Origin: Paraburkholderia sp. Tr-20389
GTDB lineage: Bacteria; Pseudomonadota; Gammaproteobacteria; Burkholderiales; Burkholderiaceae
DNA length: 64,000 nt
Assembly: GCF_017104565.1 (NCBI RefSeq)
Contig: NZ_JAAGPD010000040.1
Coordinates: 49,812-113,811, forward strand
Direction: 5' to 3'
The first letter of the stretch is position 1; every line of letters begins with the position of its first letter. The notes under the pieces are model-generated. The model did no database searches. It had not been told where the DNA came from and saw nothing but the letters and a program-made list of their open reading frames with translations. Position numbers and translations under genes: made by a program. This document shows positions 23,602 through 32,358 of the stretch, in pieces.

Positions 23602-24444
23602 ATGGCCGATCTACAGGACGTTCTGAACACGCTGGCATCGCAGATAGGTGGGTTTGTATACCCCAACGGCACAGGTCAAGCGTCAGTTTCCGGGCAAGCG
23701 ATCAACATATTCCCTGGCTGGCCGCTGCCGGATCAGATCGACAGCGACATGCCGCAGGGCATCGCGGATATCAGCATCTTCCCGACGTCGACTGAGCGCA
23801 ATACAACTCGGTATCGACCGCAGCAAAAGGTCATGTCGGTTACGACGCCGACGCTAACTCTGACGGCGAGTGGCAATGTCGTCACGGTCGGCGGCGCAAT
23901 GCCGTCACCCTTCACGGCGCACAACCTGGCGCTACTCGTCAACAAACAGCCGTTCATCTACCCGGTTCAGGCGACGGACACGCTGACATCGATCGCGACG
24001 GGGCTGGCAACGCTTCTCGCGGCCGCGTTTCCAGGCACGACGTCCAGCGGGCCGGTTATCACGCTGCCAGCGAACACGGTTCCGATTGTTGCGCGAGTTG
24101 GCACGACGGGCACCGTGACGACGGAATGGGAGCGTCAGCAGCAGTTGATGCAGATAACGGTCTGGGCACCCGATCCGACGACGCGAGCGACGATCGGCAA
24201 TGCCATCAAGGTCGCGCTTTCGCAGATCGCGTTCCTGACGATGCCTGATGGCTATGGCGCGCGGATTCTCTACAAAGGGAATCGCTACTCAGACGACGCG
24301 CAGAAGCCGCACATCTACCGGCGTGATTTCTTCTACGAAGTCGAGTACGCCACGACGGTGACGCAGACCATCGCAACGGTGGTTGCAACCAAGGTCACGT
24401 TTGAAACGCAGGATGGCACGCCCATCATCACCCGCACTTATTAG
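23602..24444 (+). CDS. Tail terminator/completion-like protein
   Basis: 280 residues. Starts MADLQDVLNTLASQIGGFVYPNG, and ends with ITVWAPDPTTRATIGNAIKVAL and RRDFFYEVEYATT, a layout seen in tail terminators, with an inserted beta domain at about 80-165 (TPTLTLTASGNVVTVGG). Directly precedes a small gene and the sheath. Function inferred from order and pattern. Confidence 0.6.
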   Translation: MADLQDVLNTLASQIGGFVYPNGTGQASVSGQAINIFPGWPLPDQIDSDMPQGIADISIFPTSTERNTTRYRPQQKVMSVTTPTLTLTASGNVVTVGGAMPSPFTAHNLALLVNKQPFIYPVQATDTLTSIATGLATLLAAAFPGTTSSGPVITLPANTVPIVARVGTTGTVTTEWERQQQLMQITVWAPDPTTRATIGNAIKVALSQIAFLTMPDGYGARILYKGNRYSDDAQKPHIYRRDFFYEVEYATTVTQTIATVVATKVTFETQDGTPIITRTY

Positions 24445-24452
24445 GAGCCGAC

Positions 24453-24623
24453 ATGGCTGACGAGAAGCAACCGGCTGTGCCGGCGAAACCTGATTTCCAC
24501 CTTGTGGTCGTGCATCCGTTCGGCGACTACGCCCGCGGCGACAAGGTAACCGACGCTGCTGAGATCGCCGCTTTGTTGGCTGGCGAAAATTCCCGCAGCC
24601 TGACGCGCGTATTTCCGCAGTAA
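24453..24623 (+). CDS. Small protein ahead of the sheath, 56 residues
   Basis: ATG behind TTAGGAGCCGAC. FHLVVVHPFGDYARGDKVTDAAEIAALL is a common short pattern in genes just ahead of sheath genes in myophages. Closed by a UUCG terminator. Function unknown. Confidence 0.65.
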   Translation: MADEKQPAVPAKPDFHLVVVHPFGDYARGDKVTDAAEIAALLAGENSRSLTRVFPQ

Positions 24624-24646
24624 TCCCCTTTTTCCCGCTTTCGCAG

Positions 24647-24669
24647 AGGCACCTTCGGGTGCCTTTTTC
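24647..24669 (+). terminator. UUCG terminator upstream of sheath gene
   Basis: AGGCACC, loop TTCG, GGTGCCT and more T, followed within a few bases by TTTTGGAGCACC, the sheath ribosome binding site. Confidence 0.85.
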
Positions 24670-24685
24670 TTTTGGAGCACCGTAA

Positions 24686-26665
24686 ATGCCGATCTACCAA
24701 AACGGCGCTATCAATTTGGCCGGTCAACTTGCGCCTGGCGCATACGTCCAAGTTGTAGCGCCTCCGCCTGTGGTTCAGGGTATCGCGACCAATGGCCTTG
24801 GTATGGTCGGTGTCGCCTCGTGGGGTCCGGTCAACAGCGCCTATGTCATCGGCTCGCCGCAACAGGCCGGTTTGTACCTCGGCCCTGTGACGAACCGCAA
24901 GTATGACCTCGCTACAGCGATGGCGATTGCGTTCGGCATGGGCCAGACGAACAACACGGCTGTCCGCGTGACGGATGGCACGGACACGGCTGCAACGTGC
25001 GCGCTGAAGGATGGCTCGTCGACGACGGGTGCCACGCTGACGGGTTTCTATACCGGCGTCGTCGGCAACACGCTTCAGGCCACGATGGCGAACGGCACGA
25101 AGCCGAACACGTTCAAGTGCACGATTGCGCTGCCGGGCTATCTGTCCGAGATCTACGACAACCTCGCAGTTGGTGTGATGCCGGGTTCGACGACTGCTGG
25201 CACTGGCTACACGTCGGTCCCTGCGCTGTCGATCAGCGCTCCGCAGACGTCTGGCGGCGTTCAGGCAACCGGTAACGCGACGCTGGCCGTGCTGTCCGAT
25301 ACGGTCGCATCTGGCGGCTCCGGTTATGCCGTCAATGACCTGATCACGCTGTCGAATGGCGTCATCCTGAAGGTCACCGTAGGCACTGGCGCCGTCACTA
25401 CGGCAACGGTACAAAACGCCGGTTCGCTCGGTGGCGGCGCTATCCCGACGAACCCGGTTGCGCAGATCAGCACGACCGGCGCAGGTACGGGCGCGACGTT
25501 CAACCTCACCTGGGGTCTGGGCGCGATCAACATCACAAATCCGGGCTCGGGCTACACGTCTGCTACAGCAACCCTGACGGGCGGTGGCGGCGGCACTGGC
25601 GGCTCGTACACGCTTGGCACCGGCTGCTGGACGAACCTCGTCAGCGCGATCAACAACGGCCAGTCTGGCGTTCGCGGCCCTTCGCAACTCGTCATTGCGA
25701 CGATCGGCACCTCGGTTGCGGCACCTTCGCTGGTGACGTCGACGTTCTCAGGCGGTACGGACGGCTCGGCTGGTGTGACGGATGCGACGCTCGTCGGCAC
25801 GAACACGACGCCGCCGACCGGCATGTACGCACTGCAGAACGCAGGCGTGCTGACGATGAACCTCGTCGACCACTCGACGTCGTCGCAGTGGAACACGATC
25901 GCCGCCTTCTGCCAGTTGTACGGCATCTTCGGTGCGGGTCAGGGTTCTGCTGGTCAGTCGATCTCGACGGTTTCGAGCCTGCTGAATTCGGCTGGCGTCG
26001 ACAACTACTCATTCAAGACGCTCGTCGGTGACTGGGTGTACTGGCAGGATACGGTCAACAACGCGCAGCGCCTGCTTGCTCCGGCTACTTTCTGGGCACC
26101 GATGCGTGCGAACCTCGCGCCGAACCAGTCGACGCTGAACAAGCCGGTCAACGGTCTGGTTGGCACGCAGCGATCGACGCAAAACCTGCTGTACGCAGAT
26201 GCGGAAGCGTTGCAAGCGGTTCAGGCGCGTCTCGACTACCTCGCCAATCCGGCGCCGGGAGGCAACTATTTCGCCTTCCAGACGGACATGAACTGCTCGA
26301 CGTTCGCAGCGACGAACTCGGAAGCGTACACGACGATGACGAACTTCCTCGCGCTGACTCTGGCGTCGAACTTCGGCTGGGTCGTGGGCAATCCGCAGAC
26401 GACGGATCTGCGTCGTGAAGTGAACGACGCGATCACGGGTTTCCTGATGAACCTGTGGCAGAACCTCGGCTACATCGGCGATGTGAATGCGCCGACGCAG
26501 GTTCCGTTCTCGGTGCAGACCAATGCGGCGAACAACCCCGGCTCTCAAGTCGCCCTCGGCCTCATGCAGACGCTCGTCAAGGTCAAGTACCTGTCGATCG
26601 TCCGCGAATTCGTGATCTCGCTGCAGGGCGGCTCGACTGTCAGCATCACGGTCAACCCGGCCTAA
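24686..26665 (+). CDS. Contractile tail sheath protein with inserted beta-repeat domain
   Basis: 659 residues, against the usual 380-500. N-terminal 1-150 and the C-terminal third (RREVNDAITGFLMNLWQNLGYIG ... VKVKYLSIVREFVISLQGG) are the sheath core. Residues about 165-310 form an extra glycine-rich segment with three related units: GTGYTSVPALSIS, GSGYAVNDLITLS and GSGYTSATATLTG. In sheath proteins, variable domains of this kind sit on the outer tail surface. The protein contracts to drive the tube through the envelope. Own transcript between two terminators. Confidence 0.9.
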   Translation: MPIYQNGAINLAGQLAPGAYVQVVAPPPVVQGIATNGLGMVGVASWGPVNSAYVIGSPQQAGLYLGPVTNRKYDLATAMAIAFGMGQTNNTAVRVTDGTDTAATCALKDGSSTTGATLTGFYTGVVGNTLQATMANGTKPNTFKCTIALPGYLSEIYDNLAVGVMPGSTTAGTGYTSVPALSISAPQTSGGVQATGNATLAVLSDTVASGGSGYAVNDLITLSNGVILKVTVGTGAVTTATVQNAGSLGGGAIPTNPVAQISTTGAGTGATFNLTWGLGAINITNPGSGYTSATATLTGGGGGTGGSYTLGTGCWTNLVSAINNGQSGVRGPSQLVIATIGTSVAAPSLVTSTFSGGTDGSAGVTDATLVGTNTTPPTGMYALQNAGVLTMNLVDHSTSSQWNTIAAFCQLYGIFGAGQGSAGQSISTVSSLLNSAGVDNYSFKTLVGDWVYWQDTVNNAQRLLAPATFWAPMRANLAPNQSTLNKPVNGLVGTQRSTQNLLYADAEALQAVQARLDYLANPAPGGNYFAFQTDMNCSTFAATNSEAYTTMTNFLALTLASNFGWVVGNPQTTDLRREVNDAITGFLMNLWQNLGYIGDVNAPTQVPFSVQTNAANNPGSQVALGLMQTLVKVKYLSIVREFVISLQGGSTVSITVNPA

Positions 26666-26673
26666 CCCGTCAC

Positions 26674-26691
26674 GCCCCGAAAGGGGCTTTT
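26674..26691 (+). terminator. GAAA-loop terminator after sheath
   Basis: GCCCC, loop GAAA, GGGGC, TTTTC followed by TTTTTCCTAGGAG, the tube gene binding site. Confidence 0.75.
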
Positions 26692-26711
26692 CTTTTTCCT
26701 AGGAGCCCTGC

Positions 26712-27146
26712 ATGGGTGCTAATAGTTTCAATATTGGCCGCGACGGGTCGCAGTTGACTGTATTCGACTCGCTCGCCGGCCAGGTTACGTTCAACGGCAC
26801 AATCTCTTTCGACTCGAAATCCCGCACGAAGGAACTCGAGTCGGAGACGATCACCGGCAACACGATCTTCCGCTTCGTCCCGAACGGGCATGAAGGCACG
26901 TTTGAGTTTGATCGTCAGGACTCGAGCGTCGAATCGTACTTCGCGCAGTGGGAAGCGAATTTCTACGCTCAACTTCCCCCGCCCGTCTGCACGATCACGC
27001 AGACCATCAACGAACTCGACGGCTCGATCACGCAATTCCAGTACATCGGCGTTCAGTTGAACCTGACGGATGCCGGCGCATGGAAGGGTCTCGACAAGGT
27101 CAACCCGAAGGTCGGCTGGAAGGCGTCGAAGAAGATCCCGCTCTGA
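26712..27146 (+). CDS. Tail tube protein
   Basis: 144 residues. MGANSFNIGRDGSQLTVFDSLAGQVTFNG, GHEGTFEFDRQDSSVESYFAQWEANFYA and VGWKASKKIPL match small myophage tube proteins; length and position after the sheath agree. Polymerises into the inner tube. Confidence 0.85.
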   Translation: MGANSFNIGRDGSQLTVFDSLAGQVTFNGTISFDSKSRTKELESETITGNTIFRFVPNGHEGTFEFDRQDSSVESYFAQWEANFYAQLPPPVCTITQTINELDGSITQFQYIGVQLNLTDAGAWKGLDKVNPKVGWKASKKIPL

Positions 27147-27154
27147 GATAGAAG

Positions 27155-27559
27155 ATGACCAACATAACAGTCAATCCGGACGCAAAGCCGAACATCCCCG
27201 ACGAAGCGCTTCCGGACAACGTCATCATTGACGGGAAAGGTCGCCGACTAGTCATCGAAGATCCTGACTTCCTGACTGAGAGCCGCATCATGCGAGCACT
27301 TGGTGAGGCGTCATCGAATGCCGGGTACGTGCTGGGCTACGTGATGCCGGCCGTTCGTGTTGTGCAGATCGATGACGTGAAAGTTCCCTACCCGTCGAAC
27401 ATCCAGCAGATTGACGCTGCGATCAAACGGCTTGGGCGCGAGGGTAACACTGCCGTTCTCTCATACGACGAAGCGAAGATCAAGGCCGCGCTGGAAGCCG
27501 TCCGTCCCTCCGACGATGCAGCCGTCGCCGCGGAGATGAACGCACTAAAAAACTCGTAA
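27155..27559 (+). CDS. Tail assembly chaperone, short (zero-frame) form
   Basis: 134 residues. N-terminus KPNIPDEALPDNVIIDGKGRRLVIEDP and the acidic, alanine-rich C-terminus fit G-type chaperones, which coat the tape measure during tail assembly. The stop at 27557-27559 lies just after the slippery heptamer, so most ribosomes make this form. Short gap of eight bases from the tube gene. Confidence 0.8.
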   Translation: MTNITVNPDAKPNIPDEALPDNVIIDGKGRRLVIEDPDFLTESRIMRALGEASSNAGYVLGYVMPAVRVVQIDDVKVPYPSNIQQIDAAIKRLGREGNTAVLSYDEAKIKAALEAVRPSDDAAVAAEMNALKNS

Positions 27560-27747
27560 GGAACCTCGAATTTCGCGAGTTTTGCTGGCTCGTGAAAAAC
27601 GGGGTTCCGATGCATGTTGCTCTTGGACGAGACGATCAGCCCGTGAGGCTCGACAAGTTCGAGCGCATGGCGATGTCGATAGTATTCTCTGAGATAGAGG
27701 GCAGCGAGTTTGATTTCGATACCCGCTCCTGGAAGAAGCCGAAATGA
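27155..27747 (+). CDS. Tail assembly chaperone, -1 frameshift extension (G-T form)
   Basis: Reading 27155-27553, slipping back one base at A-AAA-AAC (27547-27553) and continuing 27553-27747 gives 133 + 64 = 197 residues. The extension contains EFREFCWLVKNGVP and SEIEGSEFDFDTRSWKKP, the recognisable pattern of the second chaperone half in such phages; it lacks its own start codon near the beginning. Its TGA overlaps the next ATG. By analogy with lambda G/GT and P2 E/E', the long form recruits tail tube subunits. Confidence 0.8.
27547..27553 (+). promoter_or_regulatory. -1 ribosomal frameshift site A-AAA-AAC
   Basis: Heptamer of the X-XXY-YYZ type in correct phase (CTA AAA AAC) two codons before the zero-frame stop. 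Downstream only short stems are seen, for example ACTCG (27552-27556) with CGAGT (27576-27580). Confidence 0.75.
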
Positions 27748-28238
27748 AGGAATTCAAGTCTCTCGCCGATTTCAGCGCGTTCACTGCGCTCGCGTTGCCT
27801 GTTGCGTTGCTGGGTGAAATGCGCCACGGGCTGGCAAGGAGCGCGCAACTCATCGAGAAGACGGCGAAACGGGAAATTGGTGAGTATCAGCCTGCTGCCG
27901 GCGCGTTTCCAGCGTGGGCTGAACTGGCCGAATCGACAAAGGCCGATCGGGTAGCGAAAGGATTCTCAGAAGACGAACCGTTGCTTCGCACTGGCGATCT
28001 GCGCAGCAGCATCAAGCATGAAGTCTCTGAATTTGAGGCCGTGATCGGCAGCGAAAGTGACATCGCAGCCTACCAGGAGTTTGGCACGGACAAGATTCCG
28101 CCCCGTCCGTTCATGGGGCCGGCGCTGTTCAATAACAGCGAGCGAATCGCAAAGATTCTCGGTGCGGCGGTGGCGATCGGAGTGTCGGGCGGTCAACGTG
28201 CCGCAGCGTCTCTCGGGTACGACCAGGACATCAGTTAG
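27744..28238 (+). CDS. Virion morphogenesis / tail completion protein
   Basis: 164 residues, overlapping the frameshift product's TGA. EKTAKREIGEYQPAAGAFPAWAELAESTKADRVAKGF, then LLRTGDLRSSIKHEV and EFGTDKIPPRPFMGPAL match the HK97 gp10/Mu gpG-type morphogenesis family. Its place between chaperone and tape measure is unusual; in many phages it sits upstream of the sheath. Confidence 0.8.
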   Translation: MKEFKSLADFSAFTALALPVALLGEMRHGLARSAQLIEKTAKREIGEYQPAAGAFPAWAELAESTKADRVAKGFSEDEPLLRTGDLRSSIKHEVSEFEAVIGSESDIAAYQEFGTDKIPPRPFMGPALFNNSERIAKILGAAVAIGVSGGQRAAASLGYDQDIS

Positions 28239-28471
28239 CGATGGAAGATCGCGATGCCGACTGACCAGAACATCAGAAAGCACAGGCCCAGTAGCGGGAT
28301 GGCGACAAGCAGGCAGACAGCAGCAAGCGTCAAGCCTTTCATCGCGATCACGAAATCAGAGAAGCGGAATTCCGGCGTCGGCTTAAGAACCGGACGTAAT
28401 TTTGGTTTCGGGTATTGCGCGCCGGAATGATCCGCCAGCCACTCACGGCAATGTAAAAAGAGTTTTTTCAT
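28235..28471 (-). CDS. Antisense small membrane protein
   Basis: 78 residues on the minus strand, filling exactly the 230-base gap between two plus-strand tail genes. It has one strong hydrophobic segment (LTLAAVCLLVAIPLLGLCFLMFW) after a basic, Pro-rich N-terminus. Its start overlaps the tape-measure start (CATG) and its stop overlaps the stop of the gene before. No good ribosome binding site is visible on the minus strand. A moron-like gene or a chance frame; hydrophobicity and exact fit favour a gene. Confidence 0.4.
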   Translation of the reverse strand: MKKLFLHCREWLADHSGAQYPKPKLRPVLKPTPEFRFSDFVIAMKGLTLAAVCLLVAIPLLGLCFLMFWSVGIAIFHR

Positions 28472-30275
28472 GATCTTTGATGCCTATAAGGTGGCAGTGC
28501 ACCTGTCTATTGTAGACAAGGTGACGCCGTTTCTGTCGGCCTTCTCCAAGCAAATCAAGCAGTCCGGAGAGAGTGTATCCGAACTCGAAAACCGGCTCCA
28601 ACGGCTCGGTAAAATCGCCGCGGCCGGCGGTGTTCTGGCTGGCGTCGGCGTCGGCGCGTTGGTGATGGCGGAAAAGCTTGGCAAAGCCGCTGCGCAATAC
28701 GAAACGACATGGGCGCGGCTTCGTCAGATGGGCCTCGGAACTGCCCAGATCGCCGAAGCCCGTCAGTTTGTCGAGTCAAACCGGATCATCGGCACGTCGA
28801 TTCAGGAACGTGCACGTTTGTTCGCCGAGGCGCAGGGCGCATTCCGTGAAAGCGGCATGAGCGGTGAAGCTGCGCTCGACGCTGCGAAGACGATGATGCC
28901 CGTGCTGGCGAACTACGTCACAGCACGCAAGGTACTCGGCAAAGAAACAAGCGAACAGGACGAACTCAACCTCAACAAGATTGTTGAGCAGATGGGCGGC
29001 CTGAACGATTCGAAGCGCGCCGCAGCGATTGCAGATGCCGTATTCCGCGCCTCGATGTCGAGCGGCGGCATGGTGGATGCCCGCCAATTGCGCCTGTTCA
29101 AGACGTACGCCATGACGGCGTCGGCTGGCCTCAGCGACCGCATGCTGTTCGGTGGTCTCGAGCCGATCATCGGCGAAATGGGCGGCTCAACTGCGGGTAC
29201 GGGTTTCCAGACCGCTTTCAACCGCCTCAACGGCATCATGTCGCTGGCGCCGCATCTGTTGGTGCAGGAAGCAACGAAACTCGGTCTGTGGGATAGCGAT
29301 AAGGTCGAATTGACGCGCGGCGGCGCCGCCCGCTTCAACAAGGGCGACCCACTCAACGCGCAGATGAAGGATCTGATGTCGCACGACCTTCCGGGGTTCG
29401 CTGCGGCAATGCTGGCGAAGTACAAGACGGCCGGCATCACGCAAGACGCAGACGTTGCACGCGAGAACGAAATTCTGTTCGGTCGTACGGGTGCGCGATT
29501 CTTCAATCTGCTGATGAAGCAGTTGCCGGTGATTCAGCGGTCGCTGGAGTCTTACGACAAATCGCGCGGCATCGGGCAGACGGTTGATGACAACAAGAAT
29601 TCGCCCGCGATGCGGATTCAGCAGTTCAATAAGGCTCTCGAAGATCTGAAACTGACGATCGGCGAAGGTGTATTGCCTGTGCTGACGCCGATGATCCGCG
29701 ACCTGACGTGGTTCATGCAGACCATCAATCAGTACCCCGGCCTCATCAAAGCCATGACGGTCGGGTTCATTGGTCTGTCGGCCGCGATGACGTTCGGTGG
29801 CACCTTGATGCTTCTCCGTGCCGGGTTTGGTGGCTTGGGAGTCGCGATAACTGTTCTGCGTTCGGTCGTTCCCGCTCTGTCAGCAGTTATGGGCGTAGCT
29901 GGCGCTGGAAGCCTCGGCACTGCCATTGCCGGCCTCGCTGGGCCAATCGAGATTGCCGTTCTCGCTCTCGGAGCGCTGGCGGCCGCAGCATACGCATTCA
30001 GTCCGCTAAGCCAGAAAGAGATCGACGCGGCGAAGACGGACGGCGGCGTAAAGCTCAGTCCAGGCGCACAAGCCCGTATTGATCGCGGTGAACTCGATAC
30101 GGTCGGACCAGTTGCCAAGCATCAAGGCGGCGGCAACGTCCACACGACAATCCACATTGATGGACGCAAGGTCGCAACAGCCGTATCGCCCTACATCGCT
30201 TTCGAAACTGGACGCTCAATGGGCACCAGTGGCGTTGACAACAATCTTGCCCTCCCCATGCCCGGCCTTAAATGA
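28470..30275 (+). CDS. Tail tape measure protein
   Basis: 601 residues. N-terminal amphipathic helices (VTPFLSAFSKQIKQSGESVSELENRLQRLGKIAAAG), the middle NKALEDLKLTIGEGVLPVLTPMIRDLTWFMQ motif that is common to phage tape measures, and hydrophobic segments at about 425-520 (MTVGFIGLSAAMTFGGTLMLLRAGFGG; AVLALGALAAAAYAF). Its length sets tail length and it forms the membrane channel for DNA. Confidence 0.9.
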   Translation: MIFDAYKVAVHLSIVDKVTPFLSAFSKQIKQSGESVSELENRLQRLGKIAAAGGVLAGVGVGALVMAEKLGKAAAQYETTWARLRQMGLGTAQIAEARQFVESNRIIGTSIQERARLFAEAQGAFRESGMSGEAALDAAKTMMPVLANYVTARKVLGKETSEQDELNLNKIVEQMGGLNDSKRAAAIADAVFRASMSSGGMVDARQLRLFKTYAMTASAGLSDRMLFGGLEPIIGEMGGSTAGTGFQTAFNRLNGIMSLAPHLLVQEATKLGLWDSDKVELTRGGAARFNKGDPLNAQMKDLMSHDLPGFAAAMLAKYKTAGITQDADVARENEILFGRTGARFFNLLMKQLPVIQRSLESYDKSRGIGQTVDDNKNSPAMRIQQFNKALEDLKLTIGEGVLPVLTPMIRDLTWFMQTINQYPGLIKAMTVGFIGLSAAMTFGGTLMLLRAGFGGLGVAITVLRSVVPALSAVMGVAGAGSLGTAIAGLAGPIEIAVLALGALAAAAYAFSPLSQKEIDAAKTDGGVKLSPGAQARIDRGELDTVGPVAKHQGGGNVHTTIHIDGRKVATAVSPYIAFETGRSMGTSGVDNNLALPMPGLK

Positions 30276-31243
30276 GCAACGATATCACTCTCGTCCTCGG
30301 TGACTTCACGTTTCAGGACATGGAAGTCCCGGAAGTCATCGGGTTCGGTGGCGCTCAGGCTCTGTCGGTCAAGAAACTGCTCGGTGGTGTCCGCGTCATC
30401 GACGCGATGGGTATTGATTACCGCCCGATTGAATGGTCGGGCGTGTTCTTCCCGACGCAGGACGGCGAAACCCCGCTCGATCGCGCCGAAAGCATCCAGT
30501 CGATGAAGATAGCTGGCCAGCCGGTGCTTCTGAGTTGGGACCGGCTGCTGCTGAATGTCCTTATCCGGGTGTTTGAGCCGGACTACCGCTTTGCGCGGAT
30601 TCCGTACCGCATCTCGTGTGAGGTTCTTCAGGATCTCACGCTGCCGGATGACATTAGCGATGAGCCGGATGCGGACGATCTCATCAACGGCGATCTGAAT
30701 TCGGCCAACACACTGACGGCGGCAACTGGCGACTCAACCCTGTCTGGGTTGATGAATTCGGTGTCGACAGCAGTCTCGAATGTGAAAACGTTCGTCGGTG
30801 CATCGCTGAGCACGGTTGCATCGGTTCTCCAGCCGATCCACCAAGCGGTTTCGTATGTGACATCGACCATCGGCACCGTCGACAACATTCTGGCGAGTGT
30901 CGGCGTGCCGGCGGGCGTGCTCCCTTCTATTCCGGTTCTACAGAACGTCGGCGTGTTCTCGTCGATCGTCAATGCGACCACGTTGCAGGTTCAGTACACG
31001 CAGATAGGTTTCCTGCTGGGCCGGATGCAGACGAATCTGAACCAGATCAACTCCAGTGGCCGCGTTATCACGGTCGGCGGCGGAAACCTGTTCGACATCG
31101 CCGCAAAGGAATACGGCAACGCTTCTGCGTGGACGCAAATCGCGCAGGCTAACAAGCTCTCAGACCCGACGCTTGCGGGCGTTACGACTCTCATTATCCC
31201 GCCGTATAACAACGGCACCAGCGGCGGCGTTCTATCCTCATGA
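30272..31243 (+). CDS. Baseplate protein with C-terminal LysM-like domain
   Basis: 323 residues, ATGA overlap. The first 125 residues (FTFQDMEVPEVIGFGGAQALSVKKLLGG, QPVLLSWDRLLLNVLIRVFEPDYRFARIPYRI) fit DNA-circularisation/baseplate hub-associated proteins; the middle is helical; the end (GGNLFDIAAKEYGNASAWTQIAQANKLSDPTL) is LysM-like and may contact peptidoglycan or the hub, like gpX/gp53 proteins. Confidence 0.7.
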   Translation: MSNDITLVLGDFTFQDMEVPEVIGFGGAQALSVKKLLGGVRVIDAMGIDYRPIEWSGVFFPTQDGETPLDRAESIQSMKIAGQPVLLSWDRLLLNVLIRVFEPDYRFARIPYRISCEVLQDLTLPDDISDEPDADDLINGDLNSANTLTAATGDSTLSGLMNSVSTAVSNVKTFVGASLSTVASVLQPIHQAVSYVTSTIGTVDNILASVGVPAGVLPSIPVLQNVGVFSSIVNATTLQVQYTQIGFLLGRMQTNLNQINSSGRVITVGGGNLFDIAAKEYGNASAWTQIAQANKLSDPTLAGVTTLIIPPYNNGTSGGVLSS

Positions 31244-32358
31244 CGGCATTCCTTGCACCGATCGGGCGGCAACCTCGCGGAGCGGTCAAGGTAAATGGGG
31301 AGTTGATAAAGGGATGGATAGAGTTCGAACTGTCGAACAACGCCTATTTCTCTGCCGACACGTTCCGCTGCTCTTTCGCTGGCGCGATGCTTCCGGATGA
31401 CAGGAATGTGATCTGGTTCAGCGAGCAGCAGGACATGTTTGTCGAGTTGTTCATCGGCTTCCCGCAAGACCCGACGAACTTCTCGCCCTCCGATCTGCAA
31501 AGCTGGATTTACGGTCAGGTCGATCACATCGACATCGACCCGATCACGAATACGATCGAGGTTGATGGACGAGACCTGACGCGCGTCTTCATTGACGAAA
31601 AGACGACGCAGAAGTGGCCGAACCAGACGTCTAGCCAGATCGCGACGATGCTGGCGCAGAAGCACGGCCTAACTCCCGTCGTCACGGCTACGAAGACGAC
31701 GGTCGGCAAGTACTACGAGATCGACCACGTCAACATGGCTGACGAGCGGTCGGAGTGGGACATCCTCAACTATCTGGCCGATCTGGAGGGGTTCAAGGTA
31801 TGGGTGCGTGGACAGTCGCTGTACTTCCAGCCCGCTCCTGATCCCACGAAGACGACGCCCTACTCGATCGTCTATCAGGTGGCAACGACGGACTCAGGCC
31901 CGAAAGCCAATTTCGAGCGCCTGAAGATGAAGCGTGCGCTCACGGTCTCCCGCGGCATTCAGGTGAAGATTCGCAGCTGGAACAAGAAGTATGCGAAGGG
32001 CTTCTCGGTCTCTTACCCGTCGAATGTGAAGACGATCAAGGTCGGACAATCGTCGGTTGGCGCTGGCGGACAGATCTATTCGAAGACCATCCCGAACCTG
32101 ACGCAAGACCAAGCGCTGCAGTACGCGCAGAAGTGGTACGGGCAACTCGTCGCCCATGAAATGCGACTGGAAGACCTCGAAATGCCCGGTGACAACGATC
32201 TCGATATCACGTCGATCATCGAATTTGGCGGGACCGGGACTGCATTCGATCAGCAGTACTTCCCGGACAACATCAGCCGGCGCATTTCGTTCGATGGCGG
32301 TTACGGCATGACCATCGCAGCCAAAAACCACGCTCCAGATTCCACGGTAATCGTATGA
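31240..32358 (+). CDS. Baseplate hub protein, gpD/gp27-like
   Basis: 372 residues. VNGELIKGWIEFELSNNAYFSADTFRCSF, IYGQVDHIDIDPITNTIEVDGRDLTRVFID and the LGFKVWVRGQSLYF-type middle match late-control D-like hub proteins. It connects tube and spike. Overlaps the genes on both sides. Confidence 0.8.
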   Translation: MTAFLAPIGRQPRGAVKVNGELIKGWIEFELSNNAYFSADTFRCSFAGAMLPDDRNVIWFSEQQDMFVELFIGFPQDPTNFSPSDLQSWIYGQVDHIDIDPITNTIEVDGRDLTRVFIDEKTTQKWPNQTSSQIATMLAQKHGLTPVVTATKTTVGKYYEIDHVNMADERSEWDILNYLADLEGFKVWVRGQSLYFQPAPDPTKTTPYSIVYQVATTDSGPKANFERLKMKRALTVSRGIQVKIRSWNKKYAKGFSVSYPSNVKTIKVGQSSVGAGGQIYSKTIPNLTQDQALQYAQKWYGQLVAHEMRLEDLEMPGDNDLDITSIIEFGGTGTAFDQQYFPDNISRRISFDGGYGMTIAAKNHAPDSTVIV

